This document shows, one piece after another, positions 24,031-31,718 of a DNA stretch of 34,340 bases. The DNA is from Oscillospiraceae bacterium. Its GTDB lineage: Bacteria; Bacillota; Clostridia; Oscillospirales; SIG627. Under the pieces are notes generated by a model. That model saw nothing but the letters and a program-made list of their open reading frames with translations. It ran no database searches and was not told where the DNA came from. The DNA is taken from assembly GCA_015063985.1 (NCBI GenBank), contig SVTC01000024.1, positions 1-34,340 on the forward strand, given 5' to 3'. The position numbers and the translations under genes were made by a program. The stretch's first letter is position 1. The number at the start of each line of letters is the position of its first letter.

Positions 24031-24203
24031 CGCCAAAGATATTTGGCGAGTTATATTGCTACGCAGTGATATTTGGACAAAAGTCCAAGTGATATTGCCT
24101 TCGGCAGTTTATGGCGAATAAAATAACACTGAAATCGTAAGATTTCAATATCACTTCCTGAAAGGGAAATATCACTCTGTGCGAAAAGCACAGAATATCA
24201 CTA
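24024..24203. repeat. Array of seven small hairpins joined by an inverted nine-base word
   Basis: Seven short stems follow each other: CGCCAAA/TTTGGCG (24031-24048), ATTGC/GCAGT (24055-24067), TTGGAC/GTCCAA (24073-24088), TGCC/GGCA (24096-24106), TGAAATC/GATTTCA (24130-24147), TTCC/GGAA (24155-24168) and CTGTGC/GCACAG (24177-24193). Their linkers are one nine-base word. It is AGTTATATT or AGTGATATT at 24049, 24065 and 24088, then its reverse complement AATAACACT or AATATCACT at 24122, 24147, 24168 and 24194. A perfect 12-base inverted repeat (TTTTATTCGCCA at 24024-24035, TGGCGAATAAAA at 24112-24123) closes the left part. No protein is encoded. The layout suggests a folded non-coding repeat or non-autonomous mobile element. 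It fills most of the gap 23979-24356. Confidence 0.75.
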
Positions 24204-24213
24204 TATAAAAAGT

Positions 24214-24258
24214 ACTACCCGAAAAAGAGTTTTGTTTTCTCTTATTCGGGTAGTTTTT
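24214..24258 (+). terminator. Terminator-like hairpin after the array
   Basis: Stem ACTACCCGAA / TTCGGGTAGT extended by AAGAG/CTCTT, followed by TTTTG on the plus strand. Confidence 0.65.
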
Positions 24259-24279
24259 GTCTTATACTGTTACAAGCAG

Positions 24280-24307
24280 GGAATTTGTGTGCCAAATTCC
24301 GTTTTTA
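24280..24307 (+). terminator. Second terminator-like hairpin
   Basis: Stem GGAATTTG / CAAATTCC with a five-base loop, followed by GTTTTTAT. No plus-strand gene lies just before it. It may serve as a back-up, or belong to the dispersed element. Confidence 0.4.
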
Positions 24308-24356
24308 TTAAAGGTAACTATCCTTGGAAACCCGCTCATTTGGGGCTTATCCTTTT

Positions 24357-25481
24357 TTACATATTAATAACCTTATCTTGGTTTACTCCGCTTATTACAG
24401 TTGTGTTTTTTGCTTTTCCCTTCAGGATCAATCTTGCATCCTTTGAGTTAAAGCATAGATTTGTAACCACGTTACCCTCACCCTCGATCACGACGTCGTT
24501 ATCCGCAATATTGCATATGAGAATATTTCCGTCGCCCTTTATGTTCACAGATTCCGCCGAGGATTTGGAGAATACGTTATTCATCACCTTGTTTTTATTG
24601 CCGATTATAACAAGTCCCGCGGCCTTGGATTTGTAGACGGTCTTATTTCGGTTGCTCGTTTCGTCGGGCTCATAGTACCAGAAAACTCCGGGGGAGTCCA
24701 CGAGATTATCTCTGAAAGTGCAGTTGTCGACGTTCTTTAAATACACCGCACAGTTTACGTCGTCTAAATGGTTTGCTCCGCAGTTTCTTACAAAGTTTAT
24801 GTCTGTGATGTCGTTGTTGTGGATGTTCTTTTGCTTTTCGCCCGTACCGTCTGCAAAAAATCCGTAGGAGGGATTGTCGGCGGCTATACAGCGGGAGAAG
24901 TGAGCGTAGTAAGAGGCTCTTGGCGAGAAGTATATACCGACACAGCATCCGTCCGTATTTATCTTTCTGAAATCGCAGGCATCTATCTCGGCGTTGTCGG
25001 CTATTGATACTGCGCAGGCAAGACCGCAGCAGGATATTTTTGAAAAATCACCCTGGTCGACCCTTTGAGAGCCGAAGTATAATCCTGCGGCGGCGTAAGG
25101 CCTTTGGGGATCAAAGCTGCCTCTTGTGTCCATTCCGACTATATCACCCTGAATGCCGACGTCACTGACCATACATCCCGCGGGCGGTCTTGTGATACCT
25201 ATGCTTATTGCAGGGTGATCCATACCCTTAAGCTTAAGTTTTGTTCCGAAGGGGGTCTCGAAAACACCGTTGGGATCAAGATTGTATGCCCAAACCTCTC
25301 CCGATAATCTTTGAGAGGGTGTGTCGATCATTACGGGCTCCTTTATAAGGTGGCATCCCGTTTTTAATTCTGTTTTGCCACCGCTTAATCTTTGAGATTC
25401 CAAAAGATCGTTGATTTCTTTACTTGTTGATATTATTTCCATCATTTTTTCTTCTTTCTCTTCAGTGCTTAAGGTTGCCAT
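24357..25481 (-). CDS. Second right-handed beta-helix protein, function unknown (374 aa)
   Basis: After a helical start (LSTEEKEEKMMEIISTSKEI) the protein shows a long series of beta-helix rungs: GCMVSDVGIQGDIVG, CGLACAVSIADNAEIDAC, CAVYLKNVDNCTFRDNLV, GLVIIGNKNKVMNNVFSK, ESVNIKGDGNILICN and VVIEGEGNVVTNL, ending GKAKNTTVISGVN. The early region resembles pectate-lyase-like or phage-tailspike folds; no catalytic residues can be assigned. There is no signal peptide. A stop codon lies 12 bases before the chosen ATG at 25481, and the ribosome site is weak (AAGG next to the ATG); ATG at 25445 or 25442 is possible. Directly upstream is a truncated TIR gene, so the 5' surroundings of this gene were rearranged. 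It may be read from the TIR promoter. Confidence 0.8.
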   Translation of the reverse strand: MATLSTEEKEEKMMEIISTSKEINDLLESQRLSGGKTELKTGCHLIKEPVMIDTPSQRLSGEVWAYNLDPNGVFETPFGTKLKLKGMDHPAISIGITRPPAGCMVSDVGIQGDIVGMDTRGSFDPQRPYAAAGLYFGSQRVDQGDFSKISCCGLACAVSIADNAEIDACDFRKINTDGCCVGIYFSPRASYYAHFSRCIAADNPSYGFFADGTGEKQKNIHNNDITDINFVRNCGANHLDDVNCAVYLKNVDNCTFRDNLVDSPGVFWYYEPDETSNRNKTVYKSKAAGLVIIGNKNKVMNNVFSKSSAESVNIKGDGNILICNIADNDVVIEGEGNVVTNLCFNSKDARLILKGKAKNTTVISGVNQDKVINM

Positions 25482-25493
25482 CCTTGCACGATA

Positions 25494-25646
25494 TTACCAG
25501 ATCGGGATAATCCTTATATATCCTCCGCTGATCGAGTCGTAATCGTAGAATACCGTAAAGCCTCTGTTTTTCAGTGCTTCGCAAATAAGCTTTGCGGTAA
25601 CGTCTCCGCCGTCTCTTCGGTATGAAATAAAGATCTGTTCGAACAT
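25494..25646 (-). pseudogene. Truncated TIR-domain protein gene (50 codons)
   Basis: The frame begins ATG at 25646 with AAAGG upstream and reads MFEQIFISYRRDGGDVTAKL, then ICEALKNRGFTVFYDYDSIS and GGYIRIIPIW, then TAA. The first 44 residues are a clear TIR-domain N-terminus: the FISYRR strand, the ALKNRGFTVFYD helix-strand and the DYDSISGGY loop. An intact TIR domain has about 130-150 residues, so the second half with the catalytic Glu and any effector domain are gone. Homology breaks after GGYI. TIR domains hydrolyse NAD or make signalling nucleotides in bacterial defence. A good promoter remains at 25695-25723. Confidence 0.75.
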
Positions 25647-25694
25647 CTTCGGATGCCTTTCGTTAATTTTGATTATCGGTGTAAGATCATTGAA

Positions 25695-25723
25695 ATTATA
25701 GCATACTTTATCCTTTAAATCAA
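25695..25723 (-). promoter_or_regulatory. Promoter of the TIR remnant
   Basis: Minus strand: TTGATT (25718-25723), 17-base spacer, TATAAT (25695-25700). It may also feed the beta-helix gene at 24357. Confidence 0.65.
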
Positions 25724-25867
25724 TTCTTTTTTTATATATCCGTAATTGTTTGCCTTATTATCGAAGCTGATATTAATTTTTGACATTATGTATGTTGACG
25801 TAATTCGATTTACGATAATAAAAGCATCGGCTTTAATGGGGGAGAACGGGTGTGTTTTGTTTTTTTC

Positions 25868-25896
25868 TTGACAATCAGCCTTTACGGAAGTATAAT
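25868..25896 (+). promoter_or_regulatory. Promoter of the RyR-domain protein gene
   Basis: TTGACA (25868-25873), 17-base spacer, TATAAT (25891-25896). Consensus in both boxes. The stretch 25724-25867 holds no gene that I can see. Confidence 0.85.
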
Positions 25897-25931
25897 ATGC
25901 TTGTTCTTTATAAATAATCGGAGGGGTTGTT

Positions 25932-27722
25932 ATGTGGTTTTTTTGCTTTTTAAGCTCTATTGCCTGCTTGGTTCTGGCGATCTTGCTCGCTTTTGCATTA
26001 AAAAATAATAAGCTTACAAAAAAGCGTAAAATCAGCGCTTTTCATTGCCTGCTGATAGGTGTTTTCGTTGCGTCCTTATTTATGTTTTTTCCTATTCATC
26101 AGCTTAGCGCCGATCCTACTGTTGGCGGTATATGGCGTGCGATCCTTCTGTCGCTCTTTAACTCGATGCAGATCTTCGCTCTCGGATGCGAATTCAACGT
26201 TGTATTTGAAAGCATCGGCTTTTGTCCCGAATGGTTGAGCTTGTCTTACCAGGTGCTTGCCGCGGCATTATTTGTATTGGCACCGGTTTTCACATTCGGC
26301 TTTATGCTTTCTCTTTTCAAGAATATCACAGCTTATCTCAAATTCATAAGCACCCCCAAAAAAGAGGTCTTTGTTTTTTCAGAGCTCAATGTCAGATCGC
26401 TTACTCTTGCAAAGGATATAAAGAAAAACCGTAATAACAGCTTGATCGTATTTACAGACGTATTCGAGGATAACGATGAAAACGTCTATGAAATGATAGA
26501 TGAAAGTAAAAATATAGGTGCAGTTTGCTTTAAAAAGGATATATTGGTCATTGATTTTAATAAGCATTCCGGAAAAAGGCCGATATCGTTTTTTGTAATT
26601 GGCGAAAATGAAGGTGAAAACCTTAACCAGTCTCTTAAGCTTATAGAAAACTATAAAAAACGCGAAGATACTCATATTTTTATTTTTTCGAAAAAAATAG
26701 AAGGCGAGCTGCTTTTAAATTCTGTTGATAAGGGCTTTGTTAAGGTTCGCAGGATCAATGAGGTTCATTCTTTGATCAACAGAGTTCTTTATGATCAAGG
26801 CAACCTTCTCTTTGACAGTGCGTTGCCCCTTAATAACGGAAAAAAGAAGATATCCGCAGTTGTGGTAGGGATGGGACGCCACGGTACCGAAATGACAAGG
26901 GCTTTGACTTGGTTTTGTCAGATGGATGGATATACCATTGAAATAAACGCCTTTGACAAAGATCCCTTGGCGGAGGATAAGTTTTGCGCACTTGTACCCG
27001 AGCTGATGTCTGAAAAGTATAATGGGGTATATAAGCAAGGAGAGCCCGAGTATAAGATAAGCGTTCATTCAGGGCTGAACGTCGAGACCAAAAGCTTTGC
27101 CGATGCAATATCCGCTATTGGCGATGCTACCTACGTTTTTGTTGCTCTCGGTAATGATGACGTAAATATTAATACTGCGGTCATGCTCAGAATGTACTTT
27201 GAAAGAATGAAGATCCATCCGGTCATTCAAGCCATAGTCTACAATTCTCAGCAAAAAAAGGCCCTCAAGGGTATAAAAAATTACAGAGGCCAGGAATATG
27301 ATATTGAATTTATAGGAGACACCGAATCCTCATACACCGAAAAGGTCATCATTGACTCGGAGCTGGAGGAGGATGCCTTGCGTCGTCATCTAAAATGGGG
27401 CAAGGAGGAAGATTTTTGGACCTATGAATATAATTATAGGTCGAGTATGGCATCGGCTATTCATATGAAGGCCCGTATAAAATGCAATATCCCCGGTGCA
27501 AATAAAAAGACGGAAGAGCTTACCGAAGAGGAACGTGATTCTATAGAGGTATTGGAGCATTGCAGATGGAATGCGTATATGAGATCGGAGGGCTATGTCT
27601 ATAGCGGCTCAAAGGATAAACAAAGTCGCAACGACCTGGGAAAGATGCATCACGCTCTGGTTGATTTTTCTGCTCTTTGCGATGAAGAGAAGCGCAAGGA
27701 CAGTGAGGTTGGAGCAAAATAA
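25932..27722 (+). CDS. Membrane protein with Rossmann (TrkA-N-like) domains and a C-terminal RyR domain (596 aa)
   Basis: Four hydrophobic helices occupy about residues 2-22, 37-54, 68-85 and 105-130. A first nucleotide-binding-like region follows (VFVFSELNVRSLTLAKDI, 146-163; LIVFTDVFED). A second, better Rossmann fold begins ISAVVVGMGRHGTEMTRAL (307-325), with the GxGxxG-type GMGRHG at 313-318. The C-terminus 537-590 (SIEVLEHCRWNAYMRSEGYV, then LGKMHHALVDFSALCDEEKR) is an RyR domain, a fold also found in ryanodine receptors and proposed to bind nucleotide-like ligands in bacteria. It may be a membrane sensor of a nucleotide signal. GGAGGGG precedes the ATG, and a strong promoter and terminator frame it as a single-gene unit. 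The substrate or ligand is unknown. Confidence 0.85.
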   Translation: MWFFCFLSSIACLVLAILLAFALKNNKLTKKRKISAFHCLLIGVFVASLFMFFPIHQLSADPTVGGIWRAILLSLFNSMQIFALGCEFNVVFESIGFCPEWLSLSYQVLAAALFVLAPVFTFGFMLSLFKNITAYLKFISTPKKEVFVFSELNVRSLTLAKDIKKNRNNSLIVFTDVFEDNDENVYEMIDESKNIGAVCFKKDILVIDFNKHSGKRPISFFVIGENEGENLNQSLKLIENYKKREDTHIFIFSKKIEGELLLNSVDKGFVKVRRINEVHSLINRVLYDQGNLLFDSALPLNNGKKKISAVVVGMGRHGTEMTRALTWFCQMDGYTIEINAFDKDPLAEDKFCALVPELMSEKYNGVYKQGEPEYKISVHSGLNVETKSFADAISAIGDATYVFVALGNDDVNINTAVMLRMYFERMKIHPVIQAIVYNSQQKKALKGIKNYRGQEYDIEFIGDTESSYTEKVIIDSELEEDALRRHLKWGKEEDFWTYEYNYRSSMASAIHMKARIKCNIPGANKKTEELTEEERDSIEVLEHCRWNAYMRSEGYVYSGSKDKQSRNDLGKMHHALVDFSALCDEEKRKDSEVGAK

Positions 27723-27752
27723 AAAATGCAGAGGATATCCTCTGCATTTTTT
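27721..27752. terminator. Bidirectional terminator
   Basis: A perfect 32-base palindrome (AAAAAATGCAGAGGAT and its complement) between the RyR gene and the convergent MATE gene. Confidence 0.85.
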
Positions 27753-27763
27753 GTGGGGTATAA

Positions 27764-29119
27764 TTAAAGTCGCTTGTATTTTCCTTTTTGGTATCTTTTG
27801 TAAAAAACAGTTGCAAATATTATATTGCAAATAAGAAGCAAGAGCCATGAAGCGGTAAAGCAAGCGTTCAGACAGTAGAAATTTTCATATTTCGGATATA
27901 TAAAGCTCATCCACAGTACTCTGAAAACGAGAATACACAAAATAGAGCTTATAGAGCTTATCACGGGATAGCCAAAGGATTGTATTGCAGTTCCGAGAAC
28001 TCCGTTCGCGGCTGCTATAAAATACATTAAAGTTACAAAAAACAGTCGCACCATTCCGAATTCTACTGCTTTGTCACTGTCGCTTCCAAGGAGCAAGGAG
28101 AGCCAGAAATCGCCGGTGAGATAAAGCACCCCGCCGATCACCAAGCCGAAGGATATTGAAAGCCACAAATTGTGAAAAAACGATCTCTTTACTCTGTCTC
28201 TAAGATCTGCCCCTATGTTTTGGCTCATAAATACACTTGTAGCTGTCGCAAATGCCGAGGTGAAGGCGGAAACGATGGTTTCGATATTTGTTCCTGCACT
28301 GCTTCCCGCTACAGCGGCAGAGCCATAGCTGTTTATAGCAGATTGTATCTGCAGATTTGCCAGAGGGTAGAGGGTGTTTGTAATAGCAAGAGGAATACCG
28401 AAGCTTATCATCCTGGAGAGGGCGTTAAGACTGAAGCTTATTTTCTTTGGCTTGAGCTCGTATATCTTGAATACGCGTTTTACGGTGAGTGTGGCGCTGA
28501 CTATCTGTGATGCGGCAGTTGCTATTGCAACGGCAATTACCTTTATTGGAAGTATATAGCATAGAATTATATTTAAGCACAGATTAATAACACCGCCTGC
28601 AAGCATATAGTAGAGCGGTCTTTGTGTATCACCGTTTGCAGTGAGAATGGATGAACCGAAGTTGTATAGCAGTATCGCCGGAGCTGAAGCAAGGTAGATC
28701 CTGAGGTATGTATTTGCCCCATCGTAGCAATCAGAGGGACACTGTGTAAGATTTAAAAATACAGGGGATAGGAAAAAGCCGAGAAGGAAAATAGTTACGC
28801 CGAATACTAATGCAAATAAAATCGAGGTTCCCACAGAGTCGAATATCTTTTTTGTCTCTTGGGAACCCATATATCTTGCCAAAAGTATTTTCAGTCCCGC
28901 GGAAATACCAACAAATCCGTTTATAAGAAGATGGAGTATGGAGGTGGTGGCTCCGACTGATGCCACAGAGGTGGAATCTGCCATATTTCCCAATATTGCA
29001 ATATCAACGGCATTGAAAAGCGTTTGAATAAGAGTGCTCAGCATTAAAGGAATACTGTATATTATGATCAAACGCAGTATCGGCCCCTTCGTTGCATCTA
29101 TATTTTTTATTCCGAGCAT
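27764..29119 (-). CDS. MATE-family transporter (451 aa)
   Basis: The protein has 12 helices and the MATE opening GIKNIDATKGPILRLIIIYS, followed by IPLMLSTLIQTLFNAVDIAI and a second repeat near RMISFGIPLAITNTLYPLAN. It differs from the other MATE protein in this window in sequence throughout. It exports drugs or metabolites by cation antiport. The ATG at 29119 (MLGIKN) has AAGGG upstream; the longer frame to 29179 would overlap the promoter. It has its own promoter at 29151-29179. Confidence 0.93.
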   Translation of the reverse strand: MLGIKNIDATKGPILRLIIIYSIPLMLSTLIQTLFNAVDIAILGNMADSTSVASVGATTSILHLLINGFVGISAGLKILLARYMGSQETKKIFDSVGTSILFALVFGVTIFLLGFFLSPVFLNLTQCPSDCYDGANTYLRIYLASAPAILLYNFGSSILTANGDTQRPLYYMLAGGVINLCLNIILCYILPIKVIAVAIATAASQIVSATLTVKRVFKIYELKPKKISFSLNALSRMISFGIPLAITNTLYPLANLQIQSAINSYGSAAVAGSSAGTNIETIVSAFTSAFATATSVFMSQNIGADLRDRVKRSFFHNLWLSISFGLVIGGVLYLTGDFWLSLLLGSDSDKAVEFGMVRLFFVTLMYFIAAANGVLGTAIQSFGYPVISSISSILCILVFRVLWMSFIYPKYENFYCLNACFTASWLLLLICNIIFATVFYKRYQKGKYKRL

Positions 29120-29150
29120 AACGATCCCTTCAATTCGATTTACTTCAATG

Positions 29151-29179
29151 ATTTTATCACTGTCGAGGTATAATGTCAA
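29151..29179 (-). promoter_or_regulatory. Promoter of the second MATE gene
   Basis: Minus strand: TTGACA (29174-29179), 17-base spacer, TAAAAT (29151-29156). Confidence 0.8.
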
Positions 29180-29424
29180 TAGTATTTATGTTGCAAAAAC
29201 ACGTAAGGATCCATAGAAGGGCCGGGAGAAGGTGATAGAAAAACAGTAGGCACTTGTTCGGCAATTTTTTAAATGAAGAGATCTGTATAGCGGAAAACCT
29301 CCTCTGCATAATCCGGCGAAGCTGCCTCGATAAGAGTAGCTCGATGCTTCTGTTTAGGGGGAGCTATTTGAAATGTTTTATGTCTTTTACAAGAAAAAGA
29401 GTGTCGGTATGAGAGGGAATAAGA
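29180..29424. other. Gene-free spacer, possible short coding remnant
   Basis: No gene with a start codon is seen. On the minus strand one frame ending at 29269 reads KHRATLIEAASPDYAEEVFR, then YTDLFI and a stop, with no start codon or ribosome site; it looks more like protein than chance but has no recognisable family. It could be the C-terminal scrap of a deleted gene. Confidence 0.2.
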
Positions 29425-29452
29425 AAAGGGTTGATAATGTGGTCAACCCTTT
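29425..29452 (-). terminator. Terminator of the ktr operon
   Basis: Stem AAAGGGTTGA / TCAACCCTTT with an eight-base loop. On the minus strand it ends in TCTTATT. It lies 20 bases after the ktrA stop. Confidence 0.7.
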
Positions 29453-29472
29453 GTTAAAAGCATTAAGCGGAA

Positions 29473-30126
29473 TTATTGATTCAGTTTACCTAATTTTGAT
29501 GTATTTGCAATAACGATCAAAGAGCTTTCTGCATTCAGCGTCTGCTCCGGATTAATGTTCACGTTGACCTCGTTGTCTCTTTTTATGGCGACTATGTTGA
29601 ATCCGTATTTTTTTCTGAGATTAAGCTCGATCAGATTCTTACCGCACCACTCGTCCTTTACGTCGATCTCGACCATTGATACATCCTTTGAAAGAGAGAT
29701 CATATCTATAAATCCGGAGCTTAAGAGATTCTTGGCAAGACGTATGCCCGATTCATTTTCGGGAAAGACTACTTGATCCGCTCCCACACGAAGTAATATT
29801 TTTTGGTGCATCTCGTTTGCGCATTTTGCAATAACGGTCTTAACGCCTGCCTCCTTACAAAGCGTGACTGCCATGACGCTCGACTCAAGGCTGCCCGCCA
29901 TACAAACGATAACGGTATCGATATTACCGATTCCAAGACGGGAGATCACCTCCGCATCGGTCACGTCGGCACACTTGCACACGGGCAGATATGCCGCCGC
30001 ATCGTTTACAATTTTTTCCTCGGTATCTACGGCAATGACCTCCATACCGTTTTCTACAAGCTCTCTTGCTACGGCTGTTCCGTATCTTCCAAGTCCAAAG
30101 ACTGCGTATGTTTTCTTTGTTTTCAT
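29473..30126 (-). CDS. ktrA: KtrA-type regulatory subunit of the potassium uptake system (217 aa)
   Basis: KtrA forms a cytoplasmic octameric ring that gates the KtrB channel in response to ATP/ADP. The N-terminal RCK_N (TrkA-N) fold opens YAVFGLGRYGTAVARELVEN with GLGRYG at 11-16, and Asp34 closes strand 2. The C-terminal RCK_C domain (about 135-217) is complete: SMVEIDVKDEWCGKNLIELN and IVAIKRDNEVNVN. In many Firmicutes the RCK_C domain binds cyclic di-AMP, which switches transport off. GGAGAAG precedes the ATG; it is ten bases after ktrB and last in the operon. Confidence 0.92.
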   Translation of the reverse strand: MKTKKTYAVFGLGRYGTAVARELVENGMEVIAVDTEEKIVNDAAAYLPVCKCADVTDAEVISRLGIGNIDTVIVCMAGSLESSVMAVTLCKEAGVKTVIAKCANEMHQKILLRVGADQVVFPENESGIRLAKNLLSSGFIDMISLSKDVSMVEIDVKDEWCGKNLIELNLRKKYGFNIVAIKRDNEVNVNINPEQTLNAESSLIVIANTSKLGKLNQ

Positions 30127-30136
30127 AATCTTCTCC

Positions 30137-31498
30137 TTATCCTATACTGATATCTTCCGTCGGCTCGGAAATGACGTTCTGACTTTCGTTTTTGCTGCCA
30201 AGTGCCACCGCAAGTGAAATTGGGCCGACTCTGCCGAAATACATGGTCACAATGATTATCATCTTTCCGAAGGTATTTAGTGTTGCCGTGAGATTTCTTG
30301 AAAGGCCGACGGTTGCCGTTGCGCTGACCGTTTCATAGACCGCATCAATGGCAGAAGCATTACTCGTTGCCATCAAAAGCACGGTTGAAGCGATACAGAT
30401 CGCAAGAAAGGTTACTGAAACTGCGACTGCTTTTTTTACCGATTCTTCGGAAATACGTCTACCAAACAAGGTTGCGCTGTTTTTATTACGGATAGTAGCA
30501 AATGCCGAGCAGATGAGAATGGCGATGGTCACGGTTTTCATACCGCCCGCAGTTCCCACGGGTGATCCGCCAATAAGCATTAGGATGACAGATATCATCG
30601 CAGAGGCGTTCGTTAGATTTTCTTGAGGAAGCGATGCAAACCCTGCTGTCCTTGTTGTGATCGATTGGAAAAATGAAACTTGGATCTTGTCGAACAAGGA
30701 CATTTCTCCGATGGTTAGATTATTTGAATATTCAAAAATAAATATTAGTATCGCACCGACGAAAATAATACCGGCGGTGACAGTAATGGCGATCTTTGAA
30801 TGCAAGGTAAGATGTCTGAATATTCTGCGGTTTTTTTGCGAACGGCTCTTGATAACACGAAGCAAGTCCCACCAAACGATATAGCCAATACCGCCAAGAA
30901 TTATGAGTGCGGAGGTGACTATATTTATTAAGGGGTTGGTAGCATAATCGCAAAGGCTGTTTTCCGCAATAATGTCAATACCTGCGTTGCAAAAGGCGGA
31001 AACAGAATTGAATACCGATATCCAAATGCCCCTTGCACCAAACTCGGGGATAAAGACGAGCATATACAGAACAGCACCTATCCCTTCGATGATCAGCGTG
31101 CCGAACATCACGTTCTTAACGAATTTCGCCAGTCCCGACATCGTATTGAGATTGAAGGCATCCTGAATCAGCAAACGGTCGCCGATGCCCATTTTTCTGT
31201 TGAGAAGAAGCATCAGTCCCGAAATAATGGTGATGATACCAAGACCGCCGATCTGTATGAGAAGCAGAATGACGATCTGCCCGAACACGCTCCACGTGGA
31301 TACCGTAGGAAGCGTAACAAGTCCCGTTACGCAGGTGGATGTGGTTGCCGTAAAGAGCGCATCAAGATACGGTACGGCTTCGCCGCTTGCAGAGCTGATC
31401 GGCAACGCCAAAAGACCGCTTCCTATGAGAATTGTCACGAGAAAGCTAAGCAATATGATCTGTGTGGTTGAAAGCGTGAAGTTCTTTTTCCTAACCAT
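30137..31498 (-). CDS. ktrB: KtrB-type potassium transporter (453 aa)
   Basis: The protein has the four-repeat (M1-P-M2) TrkH/KtrB architecture. Each repeat has a pore loop with a selectivity-filter glycine: TSTCVTGLVT, VSAFCNAGID, TTRTAGFASL and VSATATVGLS. It transports potassium, often coupled to sodium, across the cell membrane with KtrA. The start MVRKKNFTLS has GAGGAAAA upstream. A hairpin in its leader and a promoter at 31574-31602 lie ahead. Confidence 0.93.
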   Translation of the reverse strand: MVRKKNFTLSTTQIILLSFLVTILIGSGLLALPISSASGEAVPYLDALFTATTSTCVTGLVTLPTVSTWSVFGQIVILLLIQIGGLGIITIISGLMLLLNRKMGIGDRLLIQDAFNLNTMSGLAKFVKNVMFGTLIIEGIGAVLYMLVFIPEFGARGIWISVFNSVSAFCNAGIDIIAENSLCDYATNPLINIVTSALIILGGIGYIVWWDLLRVIKSRSQKNRRIFRHLTLHSKIAITVTAGIIFVGAILIFIFEYSNNLTIGEMSLFDKIQVSFFQSITTRTAGFASLPQENLTNASAMISVILMLIGGSPVGTAGGMKTVTIAILICSAFATIRNKNSATLFGRRISEESVKKAVAVSVTFLAICIASTVLLMATSNASAIDAVYETVSATATVGLSRNLTATLNTFGKMIIIVTMYFGRVGPISLAVALGSKNESQNVISEPTEDISIG

Positions 31499-31521
31499 AA
31501 GTTTTCCTCAAAAAAGCATAA

Positions 31522-31555
31522 AGGAACCAACGTCCTCTGCAGTCAGCGGGTTCCT
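31522..31555 (-). promoter_or_regulatory. Leader hairpin, possible attenuator, ahead of ktrB
   Basis: On the minus strand, AGGAACC pairs with GGTTCCT across a 20-base loop, followed by TTATGCTTTTTTG just before the ktrB ribosome site. The form is that of a terminator within a leader, placed between the promoter and the start codon. I see no match to the known c-di-AMP (ydaO) riboswitch, which would also be longer. Confidence 0.45.
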
Positions 31556-31573
31556 CATTTATCAATCATGCTT

Positions 31574-31602
31574 ATTTTATCACATTATACCGTTTCTGTC
31601 AA
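31574..31602 (-). promoter_or_regulatory. Promoter of the ktr operon
   Basis: Minus strand: TTGACA (31597-31602), 17-base spacer, TAAAAT (31574-31579). A second TATAAT lies inside the spacer. Confidence 0.75.
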
Positions 31603-31718
31603 TACTCCGAAATGGAGCGTCGCGTATCAAATTAATATTTTTACTGTGATCTCAATACATAATCAAGACCGATTCGAGCAATCGAGGCGGTCACTCTTAA
31701 AAGGCTTAAATATTGAAG

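Noticed and set aside
24024-24203. CRISPR array reading of the hairpin region
   Set aside because: The nine-base linkers are too short, change orientation and separate palindromes, not unique spacers; no cas gene is present.
24232-24636. Plus-strand frame of 134 codons
   Set aside because: It begins in a terminator hairpin and runs antisense into the beta-helix gene; no ribosome site.
29269-29442. Short minus-strand frame ending YTDLFI
   Set aside because: It has no start codon or ribosome site and no known family; noted only as a possible scrap.
31499-31610. c-di-AMP (ydaO-type) riboswitch ahead of ktrB
   Set aside because: The leader is too short and lacks the recognisable conserved blocks; only one hairpin is visible.
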